A DNA stretch of 64,000 bases from assembly GCF_000764305.2 (NCBI RefSeq), contig NW_025938158.1, positions 255,665 to 319,664 on the forward strand, written 5' to 3'. The notes beneath the pieces were generated by a model, which had not been told where the DNA came from, searched no databases, and saw nothing but the letters and a program-made list of their open reading frames with translations. The stretch comes from Hyalella azteca (taxonomy: Eukaryota; Arthropoda; Malacostraca; Amphipoda; Hyalellidae). Positions 10,936 to 23,722 of this stretch are shown here, in pieces (position 1 is the stretch's first letter; each line of letters starts with the position of its first letter). The position numbers and the translations under genes are program-made.

Positions 10936-13900
10936 CATTGTAAACTCATTTGCTGACCATTCATGTAGCTGTGAATGAGCATCAATACCCATAGGAGGGT
11001 TCTTTGAAAATCATAAACATATTTTCGGTTAATCATTCAAATAATAAAAGAAAGCTCATTGGTGGAGGGAAAAGTGTCGCGTATATACCGCGTAACTGGA
11101 GCGAAATGATACTAACTAGTATAAAAAACATTGAATTAAGTGTAAAACCGCTGACAGAACAAATAAGTATGTTTCGATGCAAAATTATTTTCCCAATGCT
11201 ATTTTTATTTACATACACATAAGTTTAGCAGGTTTCATAGAAGGATTGAAGGATTCTCGATCCAGGGCCTGATGCATGGATATCGTCTTGTTTGAAGATG
11301 TTCATATAAATATGTTGAGTTAAGGGATTTGTCATGCAGTTAAAGTTTCGCGGCTGTAAAATTACATTTCGAAAAATTGGAGAATGTAATATATCTGTAA
11401 AATAATATATAACTCTTCATGAAGCTTGAGCTTGAAATTAAAAAATATATATGTTGCCACTCATTTACGATAGAAAAATGTACAAAAACAAGATGAACAA
11501 AGCAAGCCCACATTTTGGACTAAAGAGTTAGGTAGCAGGTAATGGTCAACTCAAGCGGCGATATTTAAATTGCATAAAAGATTATGGAAGACAAATAGTT
11601 TACCGAACGTATTGACTTGTAATTCCTTTAATTAAACCTGCCTTGGCTGATTCTTTATTCACATTAAAAACAACATATTTTGTGATGTTTTTTTTGGGCA
11701 TGTTCATAATACATGAGAAAACTTGATGTAATTTGGCTGAAACGAAGCTACAAACAAAGTCTGAAACTTAATAAACGTGGAATGACATTGCTAATTTGAT
11801 AGCTCATTCCACGAGCTTCTACGACATCGCCTTGCATAATAAGGTTTTAATGAGTAAATCTGAGCCGAGAGTCGCTCTTAAAGCTCAACTTCTTAACCTA
11901 TTATACAGGATCAAAATTATTTGCTCAAAGATTCTTCTGGACGTAGAGATACGAGTATATTCTGAAAGGGAACAGAAAATGACTTCTGAAATATATTCAC
12001 AAGGAAAATACAACTTGTTTCGCGGTGCTTGACCATGACTGTGCATTCGTATTTTGCACTGGGCTTGTTTAAAAAATCGGAACGGACAACGGAAGCTCCG
12101 TTCGTTAAAGTTGCTAAATATATGATGTAACTTTAAGGATTAGAGAAATTCTTACATTTCGTACAGAGAAGTATTTTAGTGGTGAAACGAGAATGTTATT
12201 GACGGAAGTGGAAAATTTTACAGAAGTGGAGACAGAAGACAAGATATTCTATTACCGAAAATCTACGCTCACAATTAATGAAAAGAAAATTATAATGTTA
12301 TTTCATGAAGCACTTGTCATTCCGAGTATATGCGCAAATTCAGCTGTAAATTGTGTAAAATTAAACTTTGAATAGAAACGGCGATATTTAATAGAACTTT
12401 GAATAGAAGCGGCGATTTAAATTGGTTAACAATTAACAACAAATTTATCACACGCATTCAGACACCCTGGAATATAAAAACTATAGTTAACCAATAGGAA
12501 GTTAATAAATTTCGCTTCTTTAATTTACTAATAATTTGTTTAACATAGCGCGAATAAATGAAATTTCAACTATGGGCATACAAGTGAGCAGTGTGTTGAT
12601 TTTAAATTCGAAGAAAGTATGTAGTCAAGATCGCAATTTGAAACTAAAAAGCGTTGCCAATGTATTAATTAATTTTATTACTTGCACAAAGTTACAGCTA
12701 TAAATGTGTTAATGTTATTTCTTGACTAATATGAAAGATATAAACGTATAAATGTTTTTACTTTATCAACACGAATGACGGGAATCGTAAAGGAACATAA
12801 GTTTTAAGCAGCTACGTGTGCTTTCAAAAAATTTCTAAGTATAATTAAGAAATAAAAAATTATTAGCACATCTGCAACTTAATTAAAAAAATAAACTTAA
12901 AAAGATGCCTGAGTAATTACCGCAATTTTAGAAAACATAGAGATGGCATACGTATTTCTCAGACTTTTTTATTATCAGTGAAAAGTATACATTGAAGTCG
13001 CTGGTGAGCACAATTTGCTTTGAAGTTTCTGGCTTTGTAGGCAGGACGGCGAGCCTGGAAATGCTTTTGGTCAACGCCCGAGCAGACGTTCAAATAAAGT
13101 TGTAGGAAGTCGTGCGAGTAAATTTGCTCTAGACGCCGTTAAAATTAGTTCAAAATTAGCTGCGGGTGAGCGAGGCTTGCTAATTCCAAGAGAGGTGTAC
13201 CTGAGCTCGACTCCGTCTATTCTCGAAATAGAGGTTCGTCTTGAGCTAACCTTAATGTAAATTTTGTTAAAGCTCATTGGCTGGATTAAACGATGAAAGA
13301 CTATCCCTAGATAACGGTATTTTCGTCCCAAATAAAAATTGTTAAAGTAATAATTCGGGTTATTTGTTTTTGAAAGATCAGGGATTTGCTTTTGAAAGAC
13401 ATCGCACCTCTCACGACATTGCACTATTTAAAACTATCGAGAAAATTATTACTCATTGTTTGTTCCAAACTAAAATTTTGATATTTTTTCCTCCGCTTTC
13501 GATAATTAAGATAGTCAATAACGGGTTTCATTTACAAAGACTGACCAAACATCAGAAAGCACAATTCTGAACCCGGTCACGATGCTGCTCTCTTACTTCT
13601 TACTAGACTCAATTAAATGAACAGATTACCGCAGTTAATTCATCTGACGAAGTTTTAAGGGCAAAGGCGAGATCAATCGAAGAGAACGAGGTTTGTGAGC
13701 TCTGAACTCTCCTCCCCTGTTTAAAATCATCGATGAATTTCCAGCGGCAATTCTTTAGCCCACCAAAAGCCGTCCAATAATTTTAATGGTGCAACTCTTT
13801 AAACTATAATCCGAGAGGAAAATGTGCAATTTATTTGCGTCATAACTTAGGAATTTTAGAGGAACTTTGCATTAAGGAACATGTCTGCTCGCGAATAAAG

Positions 13901-14750
13901 AGTTAGCGAGAGTTAAAGCTGTAAATAAAGTGGCTTTCTTAGCAAATAGCGAGAAGCAAGTCTCGAATAACTGACAAATTTATAAGTTTGAGATGGGAAA
14001 CATAGATGAATCTCAATTAACTGAGATTGTGCTCGTAAATCTATTAGTGAAATGCTTGCAAGGAATCAAATGAACGTCTGATATCCGCCCATCAAATGTG
14101 ACGGAGAAAGACATGGATTTAGTGCGAAAAATGTTTAATTTCTGAAGCGTGAAATATTATTAAACATTCCTCATCAAGTACATGAAAGTTTTTGTGCGGA
14201 GGATCATGAACGAAAAGAGATTTGTGCACTGAAAAAGTTCAGTTAAAAAGAAAATTATTCCAAGTTTTATTAGTTTACCAAAATCCTCTTAAATACATTT
14301 TCTGCGATTAATTCATTTTAAATTTAGTTCTGGATTACGAAAAGGAAAATGTGAAACCATTTCAAAGGTAAAAATTCTTAAAACATGTTACCAAGGCGGT
14401 TATTAAAACAAAGTTATCTGAAATCGAATAAGTTTAAGAGTACAATGTTTAAGTTTTAAACGTTGCTCATTTACTAAATAAATTATTTGTACAAGAGTAT
14501 TAGTATTATAAGAGTACGAGAGTATTTAATTATTTGTACTATTCGCCTGGCTTCAAAGATGAAAACGCTCCATAATTTTTTGATGGAAACTAAAAGCTCA
14601 AGTGAATGACACTTTGAGTCTATATAAAAACATACATATATAAAGAATAATCATTAGAGTTAATCAACTTCTCTAAGCCTTTCAGATGCTGGAATGCGGA
14701 TCAAATGAATCCCCGCTCTATCTTCTCCGGGTGTCGGCTACGTGTACACT
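10936..14750. other. Gene-free stretch of 3.8 kb
   Basis: No repeat array or recognised gene. Short open frames exist at 11004-11222 (plus), 11796-12032 (plus), 12193-12375 (plus) and 13071-13424 (minus, 117 codons). The last lies in a GC-richer patch (13030-13250), but its composition is not convincingly coding and no splice sites frame it. I leave all uncalled. Confidence 0.4.
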
Positions 14751-14776
14751 TACAATGTATTAATTAATACATTGTA
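14751..14776. repeat. Perfect 26-bp palindrome
   Basis: TACAATGTATTAA followed by its exact reverse complement, no spacer. First of three perfect palindromes within 156 bp. Confidence 0.95.
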
Positions 14777-14810
14777 TATACATATAATAATGTATATGTA
14801 TATATGTATG

Positions 14811-14842
14811 TATATGTATTATATGTACATATAATACATATA
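14811..14842. repeat. Perfect 32-bp AT palindrome
   Basis: TATATGTATTATATGT followed by its exact reverse complement. It lies within a TA/TG-rich tract, 14776-14870. Confidence 0.95.
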
Positions 14843-14874
14843 ATAATTAATACATAATTAATTAATACATTCAC

Positions 14875-14906
14875 AAAGGCCTAGTGTCGGCCGACACTAG
14901 GCCTTT
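14875..14906. repeat. Perfect 32-bp GC-rich palindrome
   Basis: AAAGGCCTAGTGTCGG followed by its exact reverse complement. Its GC content contrasts sharply with the surrounding AT tract. Part of the arm (AGGCCTAG) recurs at about 14913-14920. Confidence 0.95.
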
Positions 14907-15962
14907 TGCTGCAGGCCTAGCATCGCATGAAGTCATGGGAGCTGCGAGCAGTTCCAAGCTGTAACCCATACAAACATTCACGAACAAAGAAACTTTCACA
15001 AATATATTTTTTCGTTGTGAAAGTTATCGTTATACCTCATGGATCTTAAATTTCATGAGATGAAATAAAAGGGACTAGGAAAATAAACTATTTTGATTTT
15101 ATTTATTTTAATTTAAATCAAGTAGGTAAAATTTTAGAAATCCCTCAGACTTACATTTTAGAATTCCTCCTGGAATGGGAGTGACATGTTATGCAATGTC
15201 AAGAGTTTGTATAAACCAAACTATCTCTTATCAACTTCATTTATCAATGGGATTTGGGATAATGACATTATAAAATCTCAGATATTATATATTAAATTAG
15301 GAAAAAAAGTTGTTTAAGGTTTACCGGACACTCGACGTCGTTTAACGTAAAGTTATTCACTCGGTGATGAAATTATCGTTTTCTTGCAGCTATGATGATT
15401 GTTGTAATTATTGCAAATGCTGTTTTCGTTGTTATCAATGCTGTTATGTATACAGTAATTATATCTTTTGTTTTCAAACTGTCGCTTTTACTGTTTCTTC
15501 CATCATGTACTATTGAAACCGTTGGTATAGTTGGTGTAAAATAATAACATACATAACGATTTAATTTTAACTCTCATTTCAATCGAGTGATTACATTTAA
15601 TTCACGAAATTATGATTGAATTTACGAGCAACATGTTTAATATTCACTAAACCCGAAAAAGGAATTCATTCATTTTTTTTATTAAGCATGGTTAATGTTA
15701 GCGTAATATATGGACATTTATAGCAGTCAATTCTCGTTCTCAAGCCGACTTTTTTTAACTTTCTACTGATGATACTGTATGGTCAATTAGTAGCCCCCGT
15801 GAAAGAAAAAGCATAAACCGGGATCTTTCCAGATATATATAGGATATCAGGTTAAATCTCCTGGCCCACGCTCTTCATCGCTATTAAATCGCGGGTTTAA
15901 CAAGAGCAGCTGTTATGGTCAGTGCTTACTGTAGAAAAGGCCAACTCTTAAAGCTACTCGTA
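14907..15962. other. Gene-free stretch with one hydrophobic small frame
   Basis: Unique DNA. At 15392-15544, just after a TTTTCTTGCAG acceptor-like site, a 50-codon plus-strand frame encodes an almost wholly hydrophobic peptide (MMIVVIIANAVFVVI at its start). It could be a small membrane peptide or the end of a spliced gene, but T-rich DNA gives such frames by chance. Confidence 0.3.
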
Positions 15963-16066
15963 TCCAACTGTAAATTCAACCAATTTTTTGCTCAAACGAA
16001 AACAAAAGGCTGTATCCAGCAGTAAATTCAACGAATTTTTTGCTTAAACGAAAACAAAAAGCTAGC
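15963..16066. repeat. 52-bp tandem duplication
   Basis: Two copies of a segment containing GTAAATTCAACGAATTTTTT and AACGAAAACAAAA, offset by 52 bp, with a few substitutions. Confidence 0.85.
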
Positions 16067-16102
16067 TGTGAAGACCAGAATATGTCACATGAATGAACTT
16101 CA

Positions 16103-16237
16103 CACGGTGGCAGTACACGGTGGCAGTTCACACGGTGGCAGTACACGGTCTAGCAGTGAACAACATACGAGCGCTCAGATTGAAGCCAGGCATAAGCCTG
16201 CCGAGCAGTAAAGGCAACTGCAACTGCAACTGCAACT
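16103..16237. repeat. Short GGTGGCAG and (CAACTG)n repeats
   Basis: Three or four copies of an ACACGGTGGCAGT unit at 16103-16155 are followed, after 60 bp, by a (CAACTG) hexamer run at 16206-16237. Together they yield a plus-strand frame of 67 codons that I regard as repeat-derived. Confidence 0.8.
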
Positions 16238-16240
16238 GCT

Positions 16241-18185
16241 GGTCTGCCACCAAGTTTACCGCTCAATTAAACTTCGGACGTACTTTTGTCCAATGATTTT
16301 ATTGCTTCGGGAATTTCTGTTCGGGAAGCAGAGTGGGACATTTCTTCTGTTTTAGTTTGTTGACTCTGATTGGCACGGATTAGATGGCAAGGAATTGCAA
16401 CGAAAAAATCAACTGGTATAGGGTATTACGAGTAAGAAAATGAAGCAAGACTAAATATTCATTGCTGGCATAAATTAAACTGCTCCAACTGCTGAAATTT
16501 CGCAGTATTGCTGTTTAATTGATCATCCATCTTGACTGTTTCGACGCACGACACTCGCTGATCCCATGCAGAATAATTTGAAGTACAAATAATTGAAGAT
16601 AATGTCAGATTGTACGAAAGTGTAGCAAATTTTTTTTTACTTTTTTGAACACACAAATTGGAATGAACCTAACTGAGATCATTTAAGGCTAACAGAAAAA
16701 ACAGGCAATGTGTGTATTGGCGCTAATACTAGATTAATATATCATTGCCAGGAAGAATACTTTGTACAAAAATCGATTAAATTAATTAAATTTTAGATAA
16801 AAAAATTAATAATTAAATTAAATTTTAGAATTCAAAATTCGCGCAGGCCACACGGTCATGAAGAAAGGGAATTCGTTGACAAAAGAGAGAAAAAATTAAA
16901 AAAAAGTTTTTTGAATACTACAGACCATAACGACGTTTGAAATAGTTTGAAGTACTAAAGTAGTAGAAATATGCTCACGACGAAGAAAAGCTGGGTTTGT
17001 GACGTTAAAATCAATTTCAATATCTTCCAGATTTTTTATTCCGAGACTCAAATGAAAAAATAATACCGAAACTCGGTGAAAATTCAAAGGATCAATTCAT
17101 CACTTGTTCAGTTCATTCAAATTAGATATTTATATTAACCATTCTTTGCCTGAGCGATGAATATTGTTTTCATGAATCACTGCACAACAGATGAGTGAAA
17201 ACTGAAAACTCACCTCATAAAACAGAAAAGTTTGAACTATAACAGCGACGTCACAAAATTATGTTTGGTAAGCAAAGGCGTCGAACAATAATAATTACAA
17301 TGATACTAATAAAGATAATAATAATGACAGGTTTCTGAAATACGTTCAGAGTTTTTTTTTTGTTTTAACGAAAAACCATCCTTATACAGACGATACATAC
17401 ATTGGCTACATTGCCCATATCGATTGATAGATAAAAATTTTAGATTTACGTGGAAAGTTTTAAGCGTTTTGCTTCAACGTCGAAGACTTGTGAGAAAAGT
17501 AATAGAGAAGTTCATATAAAATTTATTCTTCCAGTTTTGAAGTAAAATATTCATCCACGTTTACCGGGAATTAGACGGAATTACTGGGAGCCTCAAAGAA
17601 AAGATGATCTAGATAAAAGTCGTTGGAGAAGAGATTCTAAAAATATCAAAGAAATAATTTTTTGTTGCCACTGGTCCGCTTTACTTTCATCATATAGCAC
17701 AGAAAATAAATCATCACCATTTTTTAATGTAAAAAGTGTATAAATCAGAAAGTAACTTAATGAAAAAATTGGATGAATCAAGAATTTTTCCTTTTGAGTT
17801 ACATTAATCTAAGTCCTGTGAAATACCTAAAATTAGGTTTAGTTATAATCTAAATTCATGCCTTATTACGTCAAATCGTTCCCGCGGCTCTTTTACGATG
17901 TAACTCGCCGATGCAAAGTTTGCCATTCATTTAAATCTTTGTCCACTCTGCTGCAGTTTTGCTTGTGTTGCTCACTACTCGCTATTTCCATTCTCTAAAC
18001 AAACAATCAATTAGAAAAATTAGATGCTTCAGTCTGCGGCTATCTGCGGCCTCAACGCTCAATCGGCATTAAATTACGATGACTCGACAGTCATGAGACT
18101 ACAACTCGTGTGATGATTGATGAACTTCGTTGGGATCGCGATCATGGCGATGGTCTTATCTACCATCAGCTGTTTTCTTTTGTTT
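16241..18185. other. Gene-free stretch
   Basis: AT-rich unique DNA. A donor-like GTGAGT on the minus strand at about 17210 is preceded by about 14 open codons, which is not enough to call an exon. Confidence 0.4.
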
Positions 18186-18680
18186 TACACAACACACAAG
18201 CGCAGGGTGCACCATCTCTCTTTACAGCACGCGCGTACAGAGCACACTATTTCCATATCACGCGCGCGCGGTACACGCTATCTTTCTTCACATCACGCGT
18301 GTGCAGTCTGCACTATCTCTCTTTATAGAATGGATGCATGAGGTATACCGTTCTCTCTTCACACCACGCATGCGCTTTATACTCTCACTGCAAATAGCAT
18401 GTGCCCAGAGCAAACTATCTCTCTTCACATCACTCGTGTGCAGTCTGCACTATCTCTCTTTATATAATTGATGCATGAGGTATACCGTTCTCTCTTCACA
18501 CCACGCATGCACTCTATACTCTCACTGCAAATAGCATATGTGCCCAGCGCAGACCATCTCTCCTCACATCGCTCATGCACAGTGCGCTTCCTCATTTACA
18601 TTACATGTGCCCAGTGCACACTTACTCTTTCCCATCACGCGAGCGCTGCACACTGTCTCCCGCTATCGCTCCAACACAGA
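18186..18680. repeat. Degenerate 45-50 bp minisatellite, CpG- and CGCG-rich
   Basis: Units combine TATCTCTCTTCACATCACG with GTGTGCAGTCTGCAC. A higher-order step of about 145 bp is visible: the text GATGCATGAGGTATACCGTT occurs at about 18331 and again at about 18470. It is much richer in GC and CpG than the window average. Several plus-strand frames stay open across it and are artefacts of the repeat. Confidence 0.85.
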
Positions 18681-20147
18681 CGCCGATGCGACAGCGACTG
18701 TTTGATCAGCTGTCAGGCTTGTCTGATATGCATGAGTAGAAATTATTTATTAGTTTAATGTTGAAAAGATGAATTTGAGAATTTCTAACATGCAAATGAA
18801 TTTTTTTAAGGAGTAGCTTAGCAATCTGTGAAGATGCAATGTTTCATTGGGTAGAATATTCCTAAATAGATGATTTTCCGAACCAGTTTGATTTCCGATG
18901 ACATGCTATTCATAAAAAATATTTATTACATACGTGTTTCTTGTTATCAAAATTTCATATTTTGCCTTAGTTTTGTCTTCTAAAAAATTTTCGTCTATTA
19001 ATTCTAATGAATTTATCATGAACAAAAATCAATAGGCCATTCACTAGATTGTCCTTCGGCCATTTTCGAATTTTTGAGTACGCCTAACAGAACAAAGTTT
19101 ATTTTACTCAAAAAGTAGGTAGAGGTGTTATTTTCAAATAGCTTCGCTGCAACTCGGTTAGTACCAATTTTTACTAGTACATTGCGTTCAAACGAGTGCC
19201 ACATTTTTGAAATGTGCTACCTAACTTTACAAATTTTTAGTAAGAAAACTCGTTCATGAATAAGTCGTCTGGGACAATATTTATATTCTGATGTACTAAC
19301 TACAATGCCAAATGCAATACTAACTATTTCCACTACCTCTCAAAAACACTTTGCAAGAATCCAATCCATCAACTGAAGTGGCCTCACGAAAAAACCTTAG
19401 AGTGTTCAATTTTTACGACAAATTAAATGAACTGACTGTTTACGAAGCGCTGCAGCGATTCTTTGTCTGTAAAATAAATATTGTATCAGTATGGATTTGT
19501 CTCTAAAATCCTTATTCTGTCAACACGAATTCAACGAAAGAGTTATTGGAGATTTCATTTTTGATATACCATGATTGTTCATATGAATTTGGTATTTGCA
19601 TCGTCAATGCATTAATTTTGAAGATTCCTGCGTATATCCAGGAGGATATTTTATTAGTCTAATTTTTAAAAATATGTTCTTAATACATATTGCTCACATC
19701 ATGAAAAAAATAGTATTTTCGTCCTTGAAGTAAGTGAATTTAATGTACTCATAGAGTATGAATCATCAAAACACTGCTGAAAAATACGTGAAGATAAATA
19801 TATTTTCGTATGAGCAAATAGCGAATATGGTATATAGTATTGCGAGAAGTTGACTTCGAAAGTGAAGTTGTAAAAAATTTGCTAAAAATAGTAAAGAATA
19901 TGGCAAGAAGAATTGAAAACCTGAAAAGATTTCGAAGGCTCCTACAAAATGGCGATGAAATTCGAAACTGAGAACAAGAAAAGTTGCTGAAAGATGATCC
20001 TCTGACTTGGAGGTATCATACAAAACGCAAAAAAGTGAGTATATATATAAAAGTATTGGATATTTTTTCCGATAAAAGATATTGAACAATATTGAGCACA
20101 GAGGAAACGACGAGAAGAGAGTCAGAGTTAGGAAAAGAATAAACTAG
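18681..20147. other. Gene-free stretch upstream of the 20.1-kb frame
   Basis: Unique DNA. At about 19830-20030 a plus-strand frame reads coding-like (LREVDFESEVVKNLLKIV, then one TGA, then EQEKLLKDDPLTWRYH) and stops at a consensus donor, AAAAAA|GTGAGT, at 20035. It could be a decayed upstream exon of the next gene. An overlapping 107-codon minus frame (19766-20089) is also open, so the strand is unsure. Confidence 0.3.
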
Positions 20148-20405
20148 GCAACCTTTATACGGAAGCTCATAAAGTTCGTACAACGCAAGTCAATACAAAA
20201 CTTCGACGCTTATCGGCGCCCATTGCGAGTCTCCGAAGTTTCGGAAACTGGAAAAAGAATTTTTTTTATCACGAGCGATACGCGACCAGCAGTCCAGTTC
20301 TTGAGGAAGTTTGGATGGAAATATGAACGATATGGAAAAGATGAACTGAATGCTGTACTAGAAATAGCCTTGGGATATTATTTACTATGGCATCAAGATA
20401 AGTAG
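20148..20405 (+). CDS. Unrecognised protein, C-terminal coding fragment
   Basis: An open frame of 85 codons bounded upstream by TAG (20145) and ending at TAG 20403. No ATG lies in it, so it would be the 3' exon of a spliced gene. The residues FFITSDTRPAVQFLRKFGW and LNAVLEIALGYYLLWHQDK form a hydrophilic stretch followed by an amphipathic segment. I cannot assign a family; the FITSD start followed later by a hydrophobic helix is faintly reminiscent of nucleotide-sugar transferase C-termini, which is only a guess. A partial copy at 8994 shows about 4 percent difference within the frame but roughly 11 percent plus indels in the following 200 bp, suggesting past selection on the protein. Downstream, AATAAA-like signals near 20685-20700 could serve polyadenylation. 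Confidence 0.4.
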   Translation, partial: ATFIRKLIKFVQRKSIQNFDAYRRPLRVSEVSETGKRIFFITSDTRPAVQFLRKFGWKYERYGKDELNAVLEIALGYYLLWHQDK

Positions 20406-20960
20406 TAAGCCTTCCAGTATAGCATAGATTTTCTCCATTTTTACATAGGATTACAACGCTAAAAAAGAATATTCTGTTATATTTTTGCGAAACTTTGTGT
20501 AAAATTACGCTCTGTAAATATAAAAGGCATCCTCGGGCACAATATCACTGTCGTAATATAACATGAGGATGAAGTTTCATTTTGAATGGTGGAATGGTAA
20601 GCACTATAAATGCGGATGGATTAAATGAAGATTTTGAATGGGATTTTTATTTTGGTAAATTTAAATTACATCCCGAAAATAATAAAATAAAGTTTTTTTA
20701 ATGTACGAACGGGAGTTAAATAGGGAATATAATGCTAAATGTTGGTTCAAATGAGCCGGCTACAAATTAATAAGATATTCAATTCGTGCCTAGATGTGGT
20801 ATAGCTTTTTGAAGCAAAGTTTTAGTTTTAGTTTAGTTGGAAGAAATACGAAAATGCACATTGCTGGGAGTTAAGATTATGCACCTGCTTCAATAATAAT
20901 ATTCCGGAATATAAGTGAATGAATAGTCCTTATGAACGACTATGTGGCAATCGCTTAAAC
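20264..20960 (+). repeat. Duplicated module, copy 2
   Basis: Colinear with 8994-9597. It begins in a T run and runs through the end of the reading frame, its presumed 3' untranslated region and a segment ending ATGAACGACT, directly before the 14-bp array. It has about 95 bp more than copy 1, near 20722-20820. Confidence 0.85.
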
Positions 20961-21696
20961 TCTTGATACACCACTCTTAATGCACCACTCTCAACACACC
21001 TCTCTCAATACACCACTCTTGATACAACACTCTTGATACACCACTCTTGATACACCACTCTTGATACACCACTCTTGATACAACACTCTTGATACACCAC
21101 TCTACTTAAAAACACACAACTTTAACACACCACTCGTAGTACGGCACTTTTGATACACCACTCCTAATACACCACTCTTAATACACCACTCTTAATACGC
21201 CACTATTAACACACCACTCTTAACACACCACTCTTAACACACCACTCTTAACACGCCAATTTTAATACACCACTCTTAATACACCACTCTTAATACACCA
21301 CCCTTAATACACCACCCTTAATACACCACTCGTAATACACCACTCTTAATACGCCACTTTTGATGCCTTCACTCTTAATACACCACTCATAATACACCAC
21401 TCTTAATACACCACTCTTAATACGCCACTCTTAATACAACACTCTTAATACACCATTCTTAATACACCACTCTTAATACACCACTCTTAATACACCACTC
21501 TTAATACACCACTCTTAACACACCACTCTTAATGCGCCACTTTTGATACACCACTCTTAATACAATACGCCACTTTTGATACACCCCTCTTAATACACCA
21601 CTCGTAATACACCAATCTTATTACACCACTCTTAATACACCACTCTTAATACACCACAACATAACTCTTAATACACTCAATACACTTAATCTTAAC
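20961..21696. repeat. 14-bp minisatellite (CCACTCTTAATACA), array 2
   Basis: About 51 units. Sub-blocks of variants (CTTGATACACCA near the left end, CTTAACACACCA in the middle, CGCCACTTTTGATA scattered) show local homogenisation. It is joined to the duplicated module as at 9598. Confidence 0.95.
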
Positions 21697-23722
21697 TTTA
21701 TTTCATTGATCGGTGATCTAACGCTGATATACTCTACGTGTGTCACCACAAGCAAATTTATTATAAATATATTTCGTATGTAAGCTATGACAGCCCCAGT
21801 CTGTGTAGTGGAGTGCCGCGAGGGACAAGGAAGATAACTTCGTTATAACTAATGTAGCGGCACGCCACTTGCTTCCCATTGTATAGCGTCTAACGTATAG
21901 GACAGCTACCGTGAGGAATGACGCTGAATTTCCCACTGTATGGTGCATGGAATTCTGCATACTGGAAGATACAAATAAAATAATATAATTTCTAAAATGA
22001 TGAATGATGAAATTATTCGATCAGATTTAGATGCTACATGACGCAAATTTGTTATGAGTCGCATTAAAATCTTCCATTTCAAGTGTAAAAGTTATATTGT
22101 AAGTTTAAAATTTAAAATTAGTTACAGGACATAAAATGAAGAAAAAAGGAACCAAAATTTGGATTATTATTGTAGAAAAGACAATGTGCGGACAGAAGTT
22201 GTAGTTCTCAGCATTTTTGATAATGTATTCTTACAACCAACAAAATTGTTCGAGGTATTCTTGATAAAAGGTCTGTGAGCCATAGTTGCTTGTATAGAAA
22301 TCTCAATATAGTGAGCTACAGTTAAAAATAAAAACTTAATAAATTTATTCCCTTATCCGTTTTAAAAATTAAATCGATTGGAGAAAAAGGATATTTCAAA
22401 CTCATTTTTCATGTTAAGACTCGCGATAAATTTTCAAATTTTACCAGAACAATGGAAATTGAATGACGCTCTTCCAATGAAAATTTTAAGCCCTGGATAA
22501 AAATTTTTAAATTTAGACGCGGAAGATTTATTTGAAACTCGGAAGATTTATTTGAAAAATTTTTACTGATGTAGAATTTAGGAAGAGATTATAATTGGAT
22601 GAAGTGAAAACGTCAACTACGGTGAAAATAGCAGAATTTTTTTCACTACACAAATTCTATGTAAGGAGATGAGGTTACTAAATTTTGCTGATCGATGCTA
22701 CCAAGCAGGCAACTTGAAATTAATATTCATGCAAGCAAAATTGAAAAAGCTATGTTTAATCTCAAAAAGATTGTTTAACATAGAAAAAATCTGGATTTTA
22801 AGAAATCGACCATAAAATAATATAAATCATTTTTTCCTAATAACCTTCACATATTAAAGAACCAACATATAAAACTAATGAGTTACCCTCTTGCATGTTA
22901 ATCACAACTACGCTGAAGGACGGACTAAGCGTTCACAGGTTGCGAGTGCGCAACACGGTAATCGTTTGAAGATCTAGTAGCCCTAAATTCTGAGCTCTTA
23001 ATGAGACGATGCAAGCACATTGTGTATTGATTAAAGAGGCGCACGATCTCATTAAGGCTGCTCATTAAATACAATTGATTCTCCTTAAATGCCGATTGAT
23101 TTATCCGAGTGAGTGACATCGTTTACGAGACTTGAGGATTCAGTTTTAGGTTTGTACGTGATCGATCATCGAGACGTACTCTGAGATTGTGACTGCATTG
23201 GCTATAAATTTATGAATTATATTATGAAAATCATCGTTAAAAGGAGCCATTGTCGTACACTTTTGAAGATGATTTAGAGTGTCTTAAATTTGTCATATTA
23301 TTGATAGTGTAATTATAAAACAAGTTGCGATTAGTAATATAGAATTCCACAGGAATCATCCACCATCAACAGTACCCATAGTTAGAATCTATTGATGGAA
23401 GCATTAACTTACCTGCGATATTTATTACATTCAGTTAAATAAATTAACTGAAACAATTGAATGAACAATAATATTAAATTTCAAAACATTTTGCAAATGA
23501 TCGAATTAAAACTATGTAGATACTAGCTTCGAGGATGAGCTGAAATTCGAATCTCCAGTTTGGTCCAAGCTAAAATAGTCTAACGTTACGGACGAAAGTT
23601 TTTAATTTGAAGTGCTTTTCGTTGTTTAATGTCACGAGTGACATTTCTGATCTGGCTCTCATAAAATGAATCCACGAGTTTAAAAAACGACTGATCTCTA
23701 GTACTGACGATCGAGCGATTTT
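21697..23722. other. Gene-free stretch
   Basis: Mostly AT-rich unique DNA. A minus-strand 80-codon frame at 21718-21960 is unrecognised. On the minus strand, a 35-bp segment (23413-23447) sits between TTGTTTCAG and a GTAAGT donor, a micro-exon candidate with nothing else to support it. A direct 20-bp duplication (CGGAAGATTTATTTGAAA) lies near 22519-22557. Confidence 0.35.

Noticed and set aside
21834..21847. ATAACTTCGTTATA, similar to a loxP arm
   Set aside because: No second inverted arm or 8-bp spacer; a chance match.
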